A stretch of 64,000 nt of DNA from Bacteroidota bacterium (lineage in GTDB: Bacteria; Bacteroidota; Bacteroidia; B-17B0; Aurantibacillaceae), in the NCBI GenBank assembly GCA_018267655.1, contig JAFDYB010000086.1, positions 62,001-126,000 of the forward strand, written 5' to 3'. Shown here one piece after another: positions 26,443 through 35,179 of the stretch. A program made the translations under genes and the position numbers. The notes under the pieces are model-generated. The model was given only the letters and a program-made list of their open reading frames with translations. It was not told where the DNA came from and searched no databases. Position 1 is the stretch's first letter; the number at the start of each line of letters is the position of its first letter.

Positions 26443-28038
26443 CTAAAATTGAGAGCCTATATCGTCAATATCATTTTTCGAAATTTGAATTCCTTTATCA
26501 TTTTCGTTTAATGAATCTTCGTTCCACTTTTTAGATTGCATAGTTACCGTACCATTGTTTTCTAAAAACCTATCGTTTTGCGGCATAGCACCCGCTCCTG
26601 CACTGTTAGTTTGATATGAATCGTAAGAGCTTTGCGTATAATCTAAATCTGCAAATTTTGCAAATTCACCCAAAAATCTAAGCTGTATAGTATCTAAGGC
26701 ACCATGTCTGTTTTTAGCAATAATAATTTCTGCTTTTCCTTTTGTTGGCTCGTTTTGTTCATCAAATTCTAAACCATAATACTCAGGGCGATAAATAAAG
26801 GTAACCATATCTGCATCTTGCTCAATAGCCCCCGACTCGCGCAAATCGCTTAACATTGGGCGCTTTGATTGACCTGCACGACTTTCAACTTGCCTGCTTA
26901 ATTGTGAAAGAGCAATAATTGGAATTTCTAGTTCCTTTGCCAAACTTTTTAACCCTCTCGATATAAAACTTATCTCTTGTTCGCGGTTCCCATTTCTTTC
27001 ATCGTTGCCTTTCATTAATTGCAAATAATCAATAATGATAAGCTCAATTTTCTCATTTTCTTTCAATCGCCTTGCTTTTGCGCGTAATTCAAAAATAGAA
27101 AGAGCCGGCGTATCATCTATATATAGCGGAGCATTTGCCAACTTTTTAATTCGCTCGTTTAGTTGAACAAACTCATAATCTTCAAGGTTTCCTTTTAAAA
27201 TTTTATCTTGTTTAATTTCAGTTTCACTGCTAATTAAACGTTTAACTAATTGCACGCTGCTCATTTCTAAACTAAAAACAGCCACCGGTTTATTATACTC
27301 AACCGCTGCGTTTTTTGCCATACTAACTACAAATGCCGTTTTACCCATACCCGGCCTTGCAGCTAAAATTATTAAATCTGATTTTTGCCAGCCTCCTGTA
27401 ATTCTATCTAAAGCCGTAAAACCACTAGGTACTCCCATTAAACCATCTGTGTGGTTTGCGGCAGCCTCAATATCTTTTATTGCTTTTGCAATTAACGATT
27501 TCATTTCAATATGTTGTTTACGAACATTATCATCTAATAATTTGTAAATATTTTCGGTGGTTTTATCTAATAATTCAAATGCATCTGTGCTATCTTCATA
27601 GGCTAATTTTATAGTTTCGCTATTGATTGAAATTATTTCGCGCTGTAAATATTTTTGCGCAACAATACGCGCATAATACTCTGAATTTGCCGAAGATGCA
27701 ATGCGGTTGGTTAACGCCGATACATAATATGCTCCGCCAACTTCCTCCAATACGCCCGTGTTTTTTAGCTCTTGTGTTACTGTTAAAATATCAACAGGCA
27801 CCGATTTTGAAAACAACGACTGTATTGCCTTATACACAAGACCATTTTGCGGTTTATAAAACGACTCCGGTTTTAAAATATCAATTACATTACTTAGGGC
27901 TTCACGCTCCAAAAGCATCGCGCCCAAAACAGCTTCTTCTAATTCAATTGCCTGCGGCGGAATTTTACCCAATTCAGATGTTTGCAGCGTTTGTGGTTTT
28001 ATATATTTAATTCTATTTTGTTTTTCTATTCGTTCCAT
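26443..28038 (-). CDS. dnaB: Replicative DNA helicase DnaB
   Basis: 531 aa from the ATG at 28038; a TTG nine codons upstream is less likely because homologues begin near the PPQAIELEEAVLGAML motif. Hexameric 5'-3' helicase that unwinds the chromosome at the fork. Seen: N-terminal DnaB domain (about residues 25-130), RecA-like domain with Walker A AARPGMGKTAF (about 222), LIIIDYLQLM Walker B (about 332), ISRGLKSLAKELEIPIIALSQLSR (split motif) and the arginine-finger region RESGAIEQDADMV. The C-terminal roughly 60-residue tail is Asn/Ser-rich and low in complexity. No intein is present. Followed on this strand by the repeat region; transcribed alone. Confidence 0.97.
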   Translation of the reverse strand: MERIEKQNRIKYIKPQTLQTSELGKIPPQAIELEEAVLGAMLLEREALSNVIDILKPESFYKPQNGLVYKAIQSLFSKSVPVDILTVTQELKNTGVLEEVGGAYYVSALTNRIASSANSEYYARIVAQKYLQREIISINSETIKLAYEDSTDAFELLDKTTENIYKLLDDNVRKQHIEMKSLIAKAIKDIEAAANHTDGLMGVPSGFTALDRITGGWQKSDLIILAARPGMGKTAFVVSMAKNAAVEYNKPVAVFSLEMSSVQLVKRLISSETEIKQDKILKGNLEDYEFVQLNERIKKLANAPLYIDDTPALSIFELRAKARRLKENEKIELIIIDYLQLMKGNDERNGNREQEISFISRGLKSLAKELEIPIIALSQLSRQVESRAGQSKRPMLSDLRESGAIEQDADMVTFIYRPEYYGLEFDEQNEPTKGKAEIIIAKNRHGALDTIQLRFLGEFAKFADLDYTQSSYDSYQTNSAGAGAMPQNDRFLENNGTVTMQSKKWNEDSLNENDKGIQISKNDIDDIGSQF

Positions 28039-28268
28039 AATAAAAGCGGGAGGGTAAAATTGCAACTATTTTGTAGTATTGTGAATTTACGAAAAATATT
28101 TTTCTGTAGAAAACTTGTTTAAAAAAATAATATTGCAATAATTAATAAGCATTAAAGCCTATTTTAGAGTTTTTTTAGTGTTGATAAGTGAAAACACTCA
28201 TTTTTAAACAAAAAAATGTTAGGTATTTGTTAATTGATTATTGCTTTTCATTATCAACTCTTTAGCAT

Positions 28269-28276
28269 TAACTTTG
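28269..28276 (+). promoter_or_regulatory. Bacteroidota -7 promoter element for the dehydrogenase gene
   Basis: TAACTTTG followed by C, an exact TAnnTTTGc match 27 bases before the ATG at 28304. This position rules out an in-frame upstream start at 28241. Confidence 0.6.
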
Positions 28277-28303
28277 CAAATTTATTTTGAATTTTACATT
28301 ATT

Positions 28304-29251
28304 ATGCTTAGACCCAAAATAGCTCTTATAGACGAAAACCATTCTATCTTAATTTCAACGTTAAACAAAGCCGGTTTTGAGTGCGTACAATGCTGGGATA
28401 AGTCGCTGCAAGATGTTTTTGAAATTTTAAAAACGGCTATCGCATTAGTAATAAGGAGCCGATTTAAGCTCGATGCTGATTTTTTTAATAAATATCCAAA
28501 CATTAAATGCATTGGGAGAGTAGGTGCCGGCATGGAGAACATTGATATCAATACCGCAAAACACTTAGGCGTAAGTTGTGTAAATGCCCCTGAAGGCAAT
28601 AGCACTGCCGTTGGCGAACATGCTATGGCCATGCTACTAACACTTCTTAATAAAATTAAAATAGCTGATGCAGAAGTGCGACAAGGTATTTGGAAACGCA
28701 CCGAAAACAGAGGTACAGAAATTGAAGGTAAAACAATTGGCATTATTGGTTATGGGCACATGGGTAAAAGTTTTGCTAAACGCTTATCGGGTTTTAACTG
28801 CACTATTTTAGCTTACGATAAATACAATAGTGATTTTACTGATAATTATGCAAAAAGCGTTTCATTAAACGAAATATTTAACCAATGCGATATTGTGAGT
28901 CTGCATATACCGCTTACGCATGAAACAACTTATTTTGCATCTAAGCAATTTTTTACCGCTTTTAAAAAAGAAATTTATTTTATAAATACAGCTCGTGGCA
29001 AATGCGTTAACACAAACGATTTGGTTACGGCTCTTAAATCTAAAAAAGTAATTGGGGCTTGCTTAGATGTATTAGAATACGAAAGCAACTCGTTTAACGA
29101 AGTAGATACAGCAAAGCCCGAAGCTTTTAATTATTTAGCAAATTCTAACAATGTAATTTTAACCCCTCACATTGCAGGTTGGTCTATCGAAAGTAATTAT
29201 AAAATGAGTTTGCTAGTGGCAGAACGAATGATTGCTGCGCTTAATAATTAA
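28304..29251 (+). CDS. D-3-phosphoglycerate dehydrogenase-like 2-hydroxyacid dehydrogenase
   Basis: 315 aa from the ATG at 28304, downstream of a promoter element. An NAD-dependent D-2-hydroxyacid dehydrogenase, most like SerA, which makes 3-phosphohydroxypyruvate for serine. Seen: VGAGMENIDINTAKHLGV of the N-terminal domain (about 75), the Rossmann fingerprint GIIGYGHMG (about 145), the catalytic Arg in NTARGKCVN (about 230), an acidic partner in CLDVLEYE (about 255) and the catalytic His in LTPHIAGW (about 290). The short form lacks C-terminal ACT domains. No serC or serB is adjacent, so another hydroxyacid substrate is possible. The end overlaps the convergent lipoprotein gene by 11 bases. 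Confidence 0.88.
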   Translation: MLRPKIALIDENHSILISTLNKAGFECVQCWDKSLQDVFEILKTAIALVIRSRFKLDADFFNKYPNIKCIGRVGAGMENIDINTAKHLGVSCVNAPEGNSTAVGEHAMAMLLTLLNKIKIADAEVRQGIWKRTENRGTEIEGKTIGIIGYGHMGKSFAKRLSGFNCTILAYDKYNSDFTDNYAKSVSLNEIFNQCDIVSLHIPLTHETTYFASKQFFTAFKKEIYFINTARGKCVNTNDLVTALKSKKVIGACLDVLEYESNSFNEVDTAKPEAFNYLANSNNVILTPHIAGWSIESNYKMSLLVAERMIAALNN

Positions 29252-29699
29252 GCTGTATTGTTGGTGTGGTAACTACGTTTGACTTTGTGTTGTTATTATC
29301 AACCATAAAAAAAGAAAACTGAACAATTTTCACCGAATCGGCCGATCTATATTGCGAGCTTGGATATAATATATCCCCTTGTATGAGCTGACCCTGATAA
29401 TTTGTTTTAGGAGGCTGGGTTATTGCTGAACTAGTAACATTGTACTGAACCATACTTTTTGTGCCATTGTTATAATAGTAACTAATTAATACAAAATTAG
29501 GCTTAACGTTTGTTGGGTCAACAAATAAATTGCCATCGCCATCAACAAAATGAAAAATCAAATTGGAGGTATCTTTCCCATTTACTTTCCACGCCAAAAA
29601 AGATTTATACGTTAGCACGGGTGCCGAAGGCTTGTCCGGTGCTTTTGCACAACTGCACACAATAAGTACTAAAATTGTAAATATTACAAGTTTACGCAT
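29241..29699 (-). CDS. Small lipoprotein, unknown function
   Basis: 152 aa from the ATG at 29699, chosen because MRKLVIFTILVLIVCSCAK is a clean lipoprotein signal (Cys15 or Cys17); an in-frame ATG seven codons upstream would add MCKFNTC. The mature part has WKVNGKDTSNLIFHFVDGDG, a DGDGN calcium-like loop, and a strand-rich C-terminus resembling immunoglobulin-like or DUF-type Bacteroidota lipoproteins. Convergent with the dehydrogenase gene, with an 11-base overlap of the 3' ends. Function unknown. Confidence 0.75.
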   Translation of the reverse strand: MRKLVIFTILVLIVCSCAKAPDKPSAPVLTYKSFLAWKVNGKDTSNLIFHFVDGDGNLFVDPTNVKPNFVLISYYYNNGTKSMVQYNVTSSAITQPPKTNYQGQLIQGDILYPSSQYRSADSVKIVQFSFFMVDNNNTKSNVVTTPTIQLNY

Positions 29700-29746
29700 A
29701 CAAGTATTAAATTTACACATTATTTTAAAATCTGCTGCAATTTTAT

Positions 29747-30748
29747 TTGATAAATAAATTAAAAATATTTGAAATTAATTCTGATGCCACTTTTGAAGAA
29801 ACAGCTATTGAAGTGTTTAAACACCAATACCAACACAATCAAATTTATCAAAACTGGTCAAATTATTTAAGCCGAACTCCAAACAATGTACATACTATTA
29901 ATAATATTCCTTTTATCCCTATTGAGTTTTTTAAAACACAACAAATTATTTCTTCTCCTATTAATGCAAATACAGTTGTGTTTGAAAGTAGTACCACCAC
30001 AAGCTCCACACCTTCTAAGCATTTCATTAACGACATTTCAATTTACGAAAAATCATTTACATCAGCTTTTAATTTCTTTTTTGGGAACATAAAAGACTAC
30101 TGTATCTTAGCTCTTTTACCCAACTACCTAGAGCGCAAAAACTCTTCGCTGGTGTATATGGTTAAAAAATTAATGGAAAATTCAAACAATATTAATAATG
30201 CTTTTTATTTAAATGATTTTCAGAAACTTAAAACTGTTATTGAAAGTTTAAAACAACAAAATCAAAAAACAATACTAATAGGTGTTTCATACGCTTTAAT
30301 TGACTTTTCAAACTATGGAATTAAGCTAAACGATAATTTTATTGTTATTGAAACAGGTGGCATGAAGGGAACCCGAAAAGAACTGCTAAAAAACGAATTA
30401 CACGCCTTATTAAAGCAAAATTTTGAAATCACAAAAATATACAGCGAGTATGGCATGACTGAACTATTAAGCCAAGCCTACTCTTTAGGTAATGCGTTTT
30501 TTGAAAGCCCACCTTGGCTTAAATTTAAACTTCGAGATGTGAATGACCCATTGCAAATCATCAATACCCCTTATAAAACAGGCGGCATAAATATTATTGA
30601 CCTTGCTAATATTAACTCTTGCAGCTTTATTGCTTCGTCAGACTTAGGGCGCTTAAATTCACTGGGGAAAATAGAGCTAATGGGACGCTTTGATAACAGT
30701 GATATTAGAGGCTGTAATTTAATGCTAAATCAAAATTTCAATTTTTAA
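29747..30748 (+). CDS. LuxE/PaaK-like acyl-protein synthetase (stand-alone)
   Basis: 333 aa from a TTG at 29747; no earlier or nearby ATG or GTG gives the conserved N-terminus. It matches the LuxE domain family of ANL-type adenylating enzymes: IPFIPIEFFKTQQI (about 55), a Ser/Thr loop SSTTTSSTPSKH (about 82), IETGGMKGTR (about 205), YSEYGMTELLSQAYS (about 232), TGGINIIDL and SDLGRLNSLGKIELMGR toward the C-terminus. LuxE activates fatty acid for reduction by LuxC in bioluminescence. No luxC, acyl-carrier or reductase gene is nearby, so the acyl acceptor is unknown; a lipid or surface-polymer role is possible. Confidence 0.85.
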   Translation: MINKLKIFEINSDATFEETAIEVFKHQYQHNQIYQNWSNYLSRTPNNVHTINNIPFIPIEFFKTQQIISSPINANTVVFESSTTTSSTPSKHFINDISIYEKSFTSAFNFFFGNIKDYCILALLPNYLERKNSSLVYMVKKLMENSNNINNAFYLNDFQKLKTVIESLKQQNQKTILIGVSYALIDFSNYGIKLNDNFIVIETGGMKGTRKELLKNELHALLKQNFEITKIYSEYGMTELLSQAYSLGNAFFESPPWLKFKLRDVNDPLQIINTPYKTGGINIIDLANINSCSFIASSDLGRLNSLGKIELMGRFDNSDIRGCNLMLNQNFNF

Positions 30749-30769
30749 TCAAAAATCCCCTAATTCAAT

Positions 30770-30777
30770 TAACTTTG
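30770..30777 (+). promoter_or_regulatory. Bacteroidota -7 promoter element for tatC
   Basis: TAACTTTG followed by C, an exact TAnnTTTGc match that ends seven bases before the ATG at 30785. Transcription would then start at or next to the start codon, giving a leaderless or near-leaderless tatC mRNA. Confidence 0.6.
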
Positions 30778-30784
30778 CTGCCTA

Positions 30785-31627
30785 ATGGCCTTTTTTAAAC
30801 AAAATACCAATAATAAAGATGCAGAAATGTCATTTTTACAACATTTAGAAGCTTTCAGATGGCATTTAGTTAAAAGCGCCGCAGTAGTTGCCGTGCTAGC
30901 CGTTTTGGCATTTGTTTTTAACGACTTTTTATTTGATACTATAATTTTTGGGCCTTTGCAACAACATTTTATAAGCTATCGCGCATTGTGCGCTTTGGGT
31001 TATAAAGTTGGAGTTGGCGATGCAATGTGCATGACTGTTAAAGCAACTCACCTGCAAACGCTAAGTGCATCGGAGCAATTTTTTAACCACATGTGGATTG
31101 CTATGGTTAGCGGATTAATTTTAGGCTTTCCATATATTTTGTGGGAGTTGTGGAAATTTGTAAAACCTGCATTAAAAGATAAGGAAGTTGGTCCCGTAAA
31201 AGTGTTTATACTAATTGCATCTGTTTTATTTTTAATTGGCATAGCGTTTGGCTATTTTTTATTGTTCCCAATGAGTTATAATTTTTTAATTAATTATAAA
31301 GTGAGTAGCAGTGGTATAGTGCAAACTAACAATACCTTTGATGATTACATTTCTTTAATTTCAACCATGACTTTAGTATCTGGTATTATTTTTGAAATGC
31401 CGATATTGGTTTATTTTTTATCGCGAATGACTTTAATTACACCTGCTTTTATGCGAAAATATCGCAAGCACGCTGTAATTATTATTTTAATCGCCGCCGC
31501 AATAATAACGCCTAGTCCGGATGTAACCTCTCAAATGATTGTTGCCATACCCATGTATTTATTGTATGAATTAAGTGTTTTTGTTTCTGCTTGGGTTGTA
31601 AAAAAACAAAACAACAATGAAAAATAA
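30785..31627 (+). CDS. tatC: Sec-independent protein translocase TatC
   Basis: 280 aa with six membrane helices, the receptor subunit that recognises twin-arginine signal peptides in the inner membrane. Seen: the N-terminal MSFLQHLEAFRWHLVKSA motif (equivalent to HLxELRxRL), ALCALGYKVGVGDAMCM in the first periplasmic loop, LILGFPYILWELWKFVKPAL with the conserved FPY and helix-3 region, YKVSSSGIV, and GIIFEMPILVYFLSRM. No tatA lies next to it. The 3' end overlaps the following esterase gene by 11 bases, so the two are cotranscribed. Confidence 0.95.
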   Translation: MAFFKQNTNNKDAEMSFLQHLEAFRWHLVKSAAVVAVLAVLAFVFNDFLFDTIIFGPLQQHFISYRALCALGYKVGVGDAMCMTVKATHLQTLSASEQFFNHMWIAMVSGLILGFPYILWELWKFVKPALKDKEVGPVKVFILIASVLFLIGIAFGYFLLFPMSYNFLINYKVSSSGIVQTNNTFDDYISLISTMTLVSGIIFEMPILVYFLSRMTLITPAFMRKYRKHAVIIILIAAAIITPSPDVTSQMIVAIPMYLLYELSVFVSAWVVKKQNNNEK

Positions 31628-32576
31628 TAAATTATATTTTTTATTGCTGTCAATAGCACTATTCACCTTTTCAAATGCACAAACAGTTGAATTAAACGAA
31701 ATTGAAAATTTTGGAAAAAACCCCGGAAATCTTCGTTTGTTTTCATTCAATACAAAAAATGCAAGTAATAAATCTATCGTTTTCGTACTTCACGGTTGTT
31801 CTCAAACTGCGCAAAAAATAGAAGAGATTTGCGAGTGGGCTACTCTCGCTCAAAAAAACGATTTTGTTTTGATGTATCCACAACAACGCATGATAAATAA
31901 TCCCTCATTGTGTTTCAATTGGTTTTTAGATGCAGACATTAACCATAATGGCGAATGTCAAAGCATTTACAATATGATGCGCTACGCTGTTGATACACTA
32001 AAAATTGATTCTACCCGCATTTATTTTTATGGCCTATCAGCCGGAGCTTGCATGGTACAAGTAATGTGTGCAAACTACCCTTGGCTTATAAACACCGCGG
32101 CTACTTTAGCCGGCGTTCCTTTCAAAACACATATTGGCGTTGACGCATTTAAATTTTTAGGAAAAGTTAAACGTCAAACCCCTGACGAATGGGGGCAGCT
32201 TGTGCGCAATCAAACCATTTTTTATAAAGGCACTTTCCCTAAAATAATAGTTATGCAAGGCAATGAAGATAAAATTGTTGACTTTGAATATTCTAACGAA
32301 GTAATAAAGCAATGGACAAACGTTAGCCAATGTTCTGATACCGCCACAAATCAAAATTTAAACTATAAAGGCAATAGCTTTGTGCACCGTTCTGAATATG
32401 AAAATAATCAAAAAGAAGTTAAAGTGATTTTTTATAAAATCATGGGCCTTGGCCATCAAGTACCTATTAACGAAGGGAAGGGCTATAATCAAGGGGGAAG
32501 AAAAAAAATGTTTTCAAAAGATATTAGTTTTTTCTCAACTTTTTATATTGCTAATGACTTTAATTTGATAAAATAA
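31617..32576 (+). CDS. Secreted PHB-depolymerase/feruloyl-esterase-like hydrolase
   Basis: 319 aa with a signal peptide (LLLSIALFTFSNAQT). Alpha/beta hydrolase of the PHB depolymerase / LpqC / CE1 esterase family: VFVLHGCSQTAQKIEE (about 57), a FVLMYPQQ strand, NWFLDADINHNGECQSI (about 100), the nucleophile Ser141 in YGLSAGACM, and a candidate catalytic His in GLGHQVPIN near the end. It would act on ester bonds of polymers or plant phenolics outside the cytoplasm; the substrate is not determined. It is cotranscribed with tatC (11-base overlap), but its signal peptide is Sec-type rather than twin-arginine. Confidence 0.85.
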   Translation: MKNNKLYFLLLSIALFTFSNAQTVELNEIENFGKNPGNLRLFSFNTKNASNKSIVFVLHGCSQTAQKIEEICEWATLAQKNDFVLMYPQQRMINNPSLCFNWFLDADINHNGECQSIYNMMRYAVDTLKIDSTRIYFYGLSAGACMVQVMCANYPWLINTAATLAGVPFKTHIGVDAFKFLGKVKRQTPDEWGQLVRNQTIFYKGTFPKIIVMQGNEDKIVDFEYSNEVIKQWTNVSQCSDTATNQNLNYKGNSFVHRSEYENNQKEVKVIFYKIMGLGHQVPINEGKGYNQGGRKKMFSKDISFFSTFYIANDFNLIK

Positions 32577-32648
32577 ACTGCCAAAAATATCATGAAGATA
32601 AAGGAACGTGCATCATATAATAATTAACAAACAACTAAACACTTTCGC

Positions 32649-32993
32649 ATGAGCAATAGTTTAAACGCATTTAATGAACAAAGACAAAAAGCCAATGATT
32701 TAATTTTAAGCAAAGACAATCTTGTTTTAAAACGCTTATTTAACCTCGATAGCAACACGTACGCTGATGGAGCCTTATCTTCAAAAACAAAAGAAATGCT
32801 TGGACTTGTTGCCAGCATGGTGCTACGTTGCGACGATTGCATAAAATATCACCTAATAAAATGCCACGAACAAAATTGCACAACAGCCGAAATGTATGAA
32901 ATATTTGCAGTGGCAAATATTGTTGGTGGCACAATTGTTATACCACACACAAGGCGTGCAGCCGAGTTTTGGGAAGAATTAATTTCAAAATAA
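32649..32993 (+). CDS. Carboxymuconolactone decarboxylase (AhpD-like) family protein
   Basis: 114 aa. AhpD-type helical fold with the disulphide motif CDDC (Cys61 and Cys64) in MVLRCDDCIKYH, followed by His68, the arrangement that gives AhpD-like proteins thiol-dependent peroxidase or disulphide-exchange activity. A preceding DSNTYADGALSSKTKEMLGL segment is typical of the family. The C-terminus (TRRAAEFWEEL) matches PF02627 proteins. Probably an alkylhydroperoxidase-like redox protein; the CxxC favours that over a decarboxylase. Next gene (rsmB-like) starts nine bases after its stop, suggesting an operon. Confidence 0.88.
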   Translation: MSNSLNAFNEQRQKANDLILSKDNLVLKRLFNLDSNTYADGALSSKTKEMLGLVASMVLRCDDCIKYHLIKCHEQNCTTAEMYEIFAVANIVGGTIVIPHTRRAAEFWEELISK

Positions 32994-33001
32994 TTTTTTA
33001 A

Positions 33002-34189
33002 ATGAAACTTTATAAGAACTTAATTGACGCATCTGCTAAAATTTTAAAAGAAATTTTTGAAAACAACAGATATGCCGATAAAGCAATTGAATACGCCTTT
33101 AAACAAAATAAACAATGGGGCAGCAGAGATAGAAAATTTGTTGCAGAAGCTGTGTACGATTGTGTACGAAATTTTCGTTTATACACCGAGCTTGCCGAAT
33201 CAAAAAATAATTACTGGCGCTTAATTGCAGTTTGGTTAATTTTAAAAGAAATAGACATAACTCACTTACAAGAATTTAAATCCATCTCCCCCGAAAAAAT
33301 TAAACAACAATTTACAACACTTTCAGCTAAAAATTATTTAAAATACTCTTTCCCCGACTGGCTTTGGCAGTACGGAATTGATCAACTTGGCGAAAAACAA
33401 TTTACAAATCAAGCACAGGCAATGCACAATACAGCCTCCGTAATATTAAGAGCCAACACACTAAAAACAAGCAGCGAAACTTTAAGAAAATTATTACTAT
33501 CTGAAGATATAGAAACTGAAAGTATAGAAGGTTTAAAAGATGCTTTAAAATTGCTAAAGCGAAAAAATATATTTAAAACTACCGCTTTTAAAAACGGACT
33601 GTTCGAAGTACAAGATTGCGGCTCCCAGCAAATAAGCTTGTTTTCAAACCCTAATGAAAAACAAATAATAATTGACGCCTGTGCAGGCGCCGGCGGAAAA
33701 TCGCTTCATATAGCTGCTTTAACAAATAATAAAGGAAAAATAATTAGCCTAGATGTACATGAAAAAAAACTAGAGCAACTGCGACTTAGAGCTAATAGGG
33801 CCGGTGCTTTTAATATCGAAACAAAACTTATTGAACCATCAACCCTAAAATTATTACACAAAAAAGCAGATTTACTTCTACTCGACGTCCCTTGCTCAGG
33901 CTCAGGCGTGCTAAAACGAAACCCGGATACCAAATGGAAACTTAACCAAAAAACACTTAACGAAACTATTGAATTGCAAAGTACTATTTTACATACATAC
34001 TCAACAATGTTAAAAAAAGAAGGCACTTTAATTTATAGCACATGCAGCATTTTTCCTGCTGAAAATCAAGAGCAAATTGCTAAATTTGTAAAAACAAATA
34101 AAGAATTTAGTGTGATAGAAGAGAAAACAATTTTACCATCATTAAATTACGATGGTTTTTATATGTGCAAACTAAAACAAAATAACTAA
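33002..34189 (+). CDS. RsmB/NOP2 family rRNA cytosine-C5 methyltransferase
   Basis: 395 aa. SAM-dependent RNA m5C methyltransferase, probably acting on 16S rRNA C967 like RsmB. Motifs: the SAM loop DACAGAGGKSLHIAA (about 225), the motif-IV catalytic Cys in LDVPCSGSGVLKRNPDTKW (about 298) and the motif-VI Cys in STCSIFPAENQEQ (about 349). The N-terminal region (AIEYAFKQNKQWGSRDRKFVAEAVYDCVR as split motifs) is the NusB-related RNA-binding part in shortened form. The stop is immediately followed by the purE ATG. The exact target C967 is inferred from family. Confidence 0.9.
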   Translation: MKLYKNLIDASAKILKEIFENNRYADKAIEYAFKQNKQWGSRDRKFVAEAVYDCVRNFRLYTELAESKNNYWRLIAVWLILKEIDITHLQEFKSISPEKIKQQFTTLSAKNYLKYSFPDWLWQYGIDQLGEKQFTNQAQAMHNTASVILRANTLKTSSETLRKLLLSEDIETESIEGLKDALKLLKRKNIFKTTAFKNGLFEVQDCGSQQISLFSNPNEKQIIIDACAGAGGKSLHIAALTNNKGKIISLDVHEKKLEQLRLRANRAGAFNIETKLIEPSTLKLLHKKADLLLLDVPCSGSGVLKRNPDTKWKLNQKTLNETIELQSTILHTYSTMLKKEGTLIYSTCSIFPAENQEQIAKFVKTNKEFSVIEEKTILPSLNYDGFYMCKLKQNN

Positions 34190-34702
34190 ATGCAAACTAT
34201 TGATGTAGGAATAATAATGGGAAGCAAAAGCGATCTTCCTATAATGCAGGCAGCTGCCGATATTTTAAAGAGTTTTAATATATCTTTCGAAATGGATATT
34301 GTATCAGCGCACCGCACACCTGAAAAAATGTTTGCTTATGCAAACGATGCTCATAAAAGAGGTTTAAAAGTTATTATTGCCGGTGCCGGTGGCGCAGCGC
34401 ATTTGCCGGGTATGGTGGCAAGCATTACACCTTTACCCGTTGTTGGCGTACCTATAAAAAGCTCAAATAGTATTGATGGTTGGGATAGCTTACTAAGCAT
34501 AGTGCAAATGCCAAATGGAATACCCGTTGCCACAGTTGCCGTTAATGCTGCTCAAAATGCCGGTATTTTGGCCGCTAAAATAATTGCAGCGTCTGATAAA
34601 ATATTACTTGAAAAAATACTTGAGTTTAAAAAATCTTTAAAAGAAAAGGTAATTGCCTCATCTGAAGAACTTAAAAATCCCTCTCCTAAAAAATATCTTT
34701 AA
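34190..34702 (+). CDS. purE: N5-carboxyaminoimidazole ribonucleotide mutase PurE
   Basis: 170 aa, class I PurE, which rearranges N5-CAIR to CAIR in de novo purine synthesis. Seen: the substrate loop MGSKSDLPIM (about 10), SAHRTPEKMFAYA (about 40), AGAGGAAHLPGM (about 65) and PVKS-like PIKSSNSIDGWDSLLSIVQMP with the active-site His-equivalent region intact. Length is normal. No purK nearby. It begins directly after the stop of the rRNA methyltransferase gene and is followed after two bases by the DUF721 gene, so the three form one transcription unit. Confidence 0.96.
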   Translation: MQTIDVGIIMGSKSDLPIMQAAADILKSFNISFEMDIVSAHRTPEKMFAYANDAHKRGLKVIIAGAGGAAHLPGMVASITPLPVVGVPIKSSNSIDGWDSLLSIVQMPNGIPVATVAVNAAQNAGILAAKIIAASDKILLEKILEFKKSLKEKVIASSEELKNPSPKKYL

Positions 34703-34704
34703 AA

Positions 34705-34998
34705 ATGCCTAAACAATCTAATTTAGTAAAGCTTGGCGATGCCATAAATCAGCTGTTTAAACAAGAAAATCTCGATACAAAAATCTCTCAATTTTCAATA
34801 AAAAATAATTGGAAAACAATAGCGGGGCAAATAGTTGCAAACTATACCTCCGAAATAAACTTTCAACGCACTACATTATTCTTAACCATAACATCAGATG
34901 CTATTCGGCATGAACTGTCGCTACAAAAAGAAAAACTCATAGATGAAATAAATAAATATTGTGACTACAACATCATTAACCAAATAGTATTAAAATAG
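34705..34998 (+). CDS. DUF721 / DciA-like protein
   Basis: 97 aa, the DUF721 domain alone: LGDAINQLFKQENLDTKI, then WKTIAGQIVANYT and the C-terminal LFLTITSDAIRHELSLQKEKLIDEIN (split motif). DUF721 proteins such as DciA are known to bind the replicative helicase and help load it; stand-alone short DUF721 proteins are common in Bacteroidota. The window also encodes DnaB, which would be its likely partner. It begins two bases after the purE stop. Confidence 0.88.
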   Translation: MPKQSNLVKLGDAINQLFKQENLDTKISQFSIKNNWKTIAGQIVANYTSEINFQRTTLFLTITSDAIRHELSLQKEKLIDEINKYCDYNIINQIVLK

Positions 34999-35179
34999 TT
35001 ACATTCATTTATCACTACCACTAAAACAACGGTTATTTTATCATCACAATTTCATCAATAACATAAACACCTCGCTTTGTTATAATAACCCTAATTGCAA
35101 ATACCCTAAATAAATTTATTTGGAAAGATGGGTTAATTTCGTTTTTTTTTTATAAATTTATCATTTGCGAAACCAAACA

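Noticed and set aside
28241..28303. Upstream in-frame start of the dehydrogenase gene at 28241.
   Set aside because: The consensus promoter element TAACTTTG lies at 28269-28276 inside that extension, so the ATG at 28304 is the credible start.
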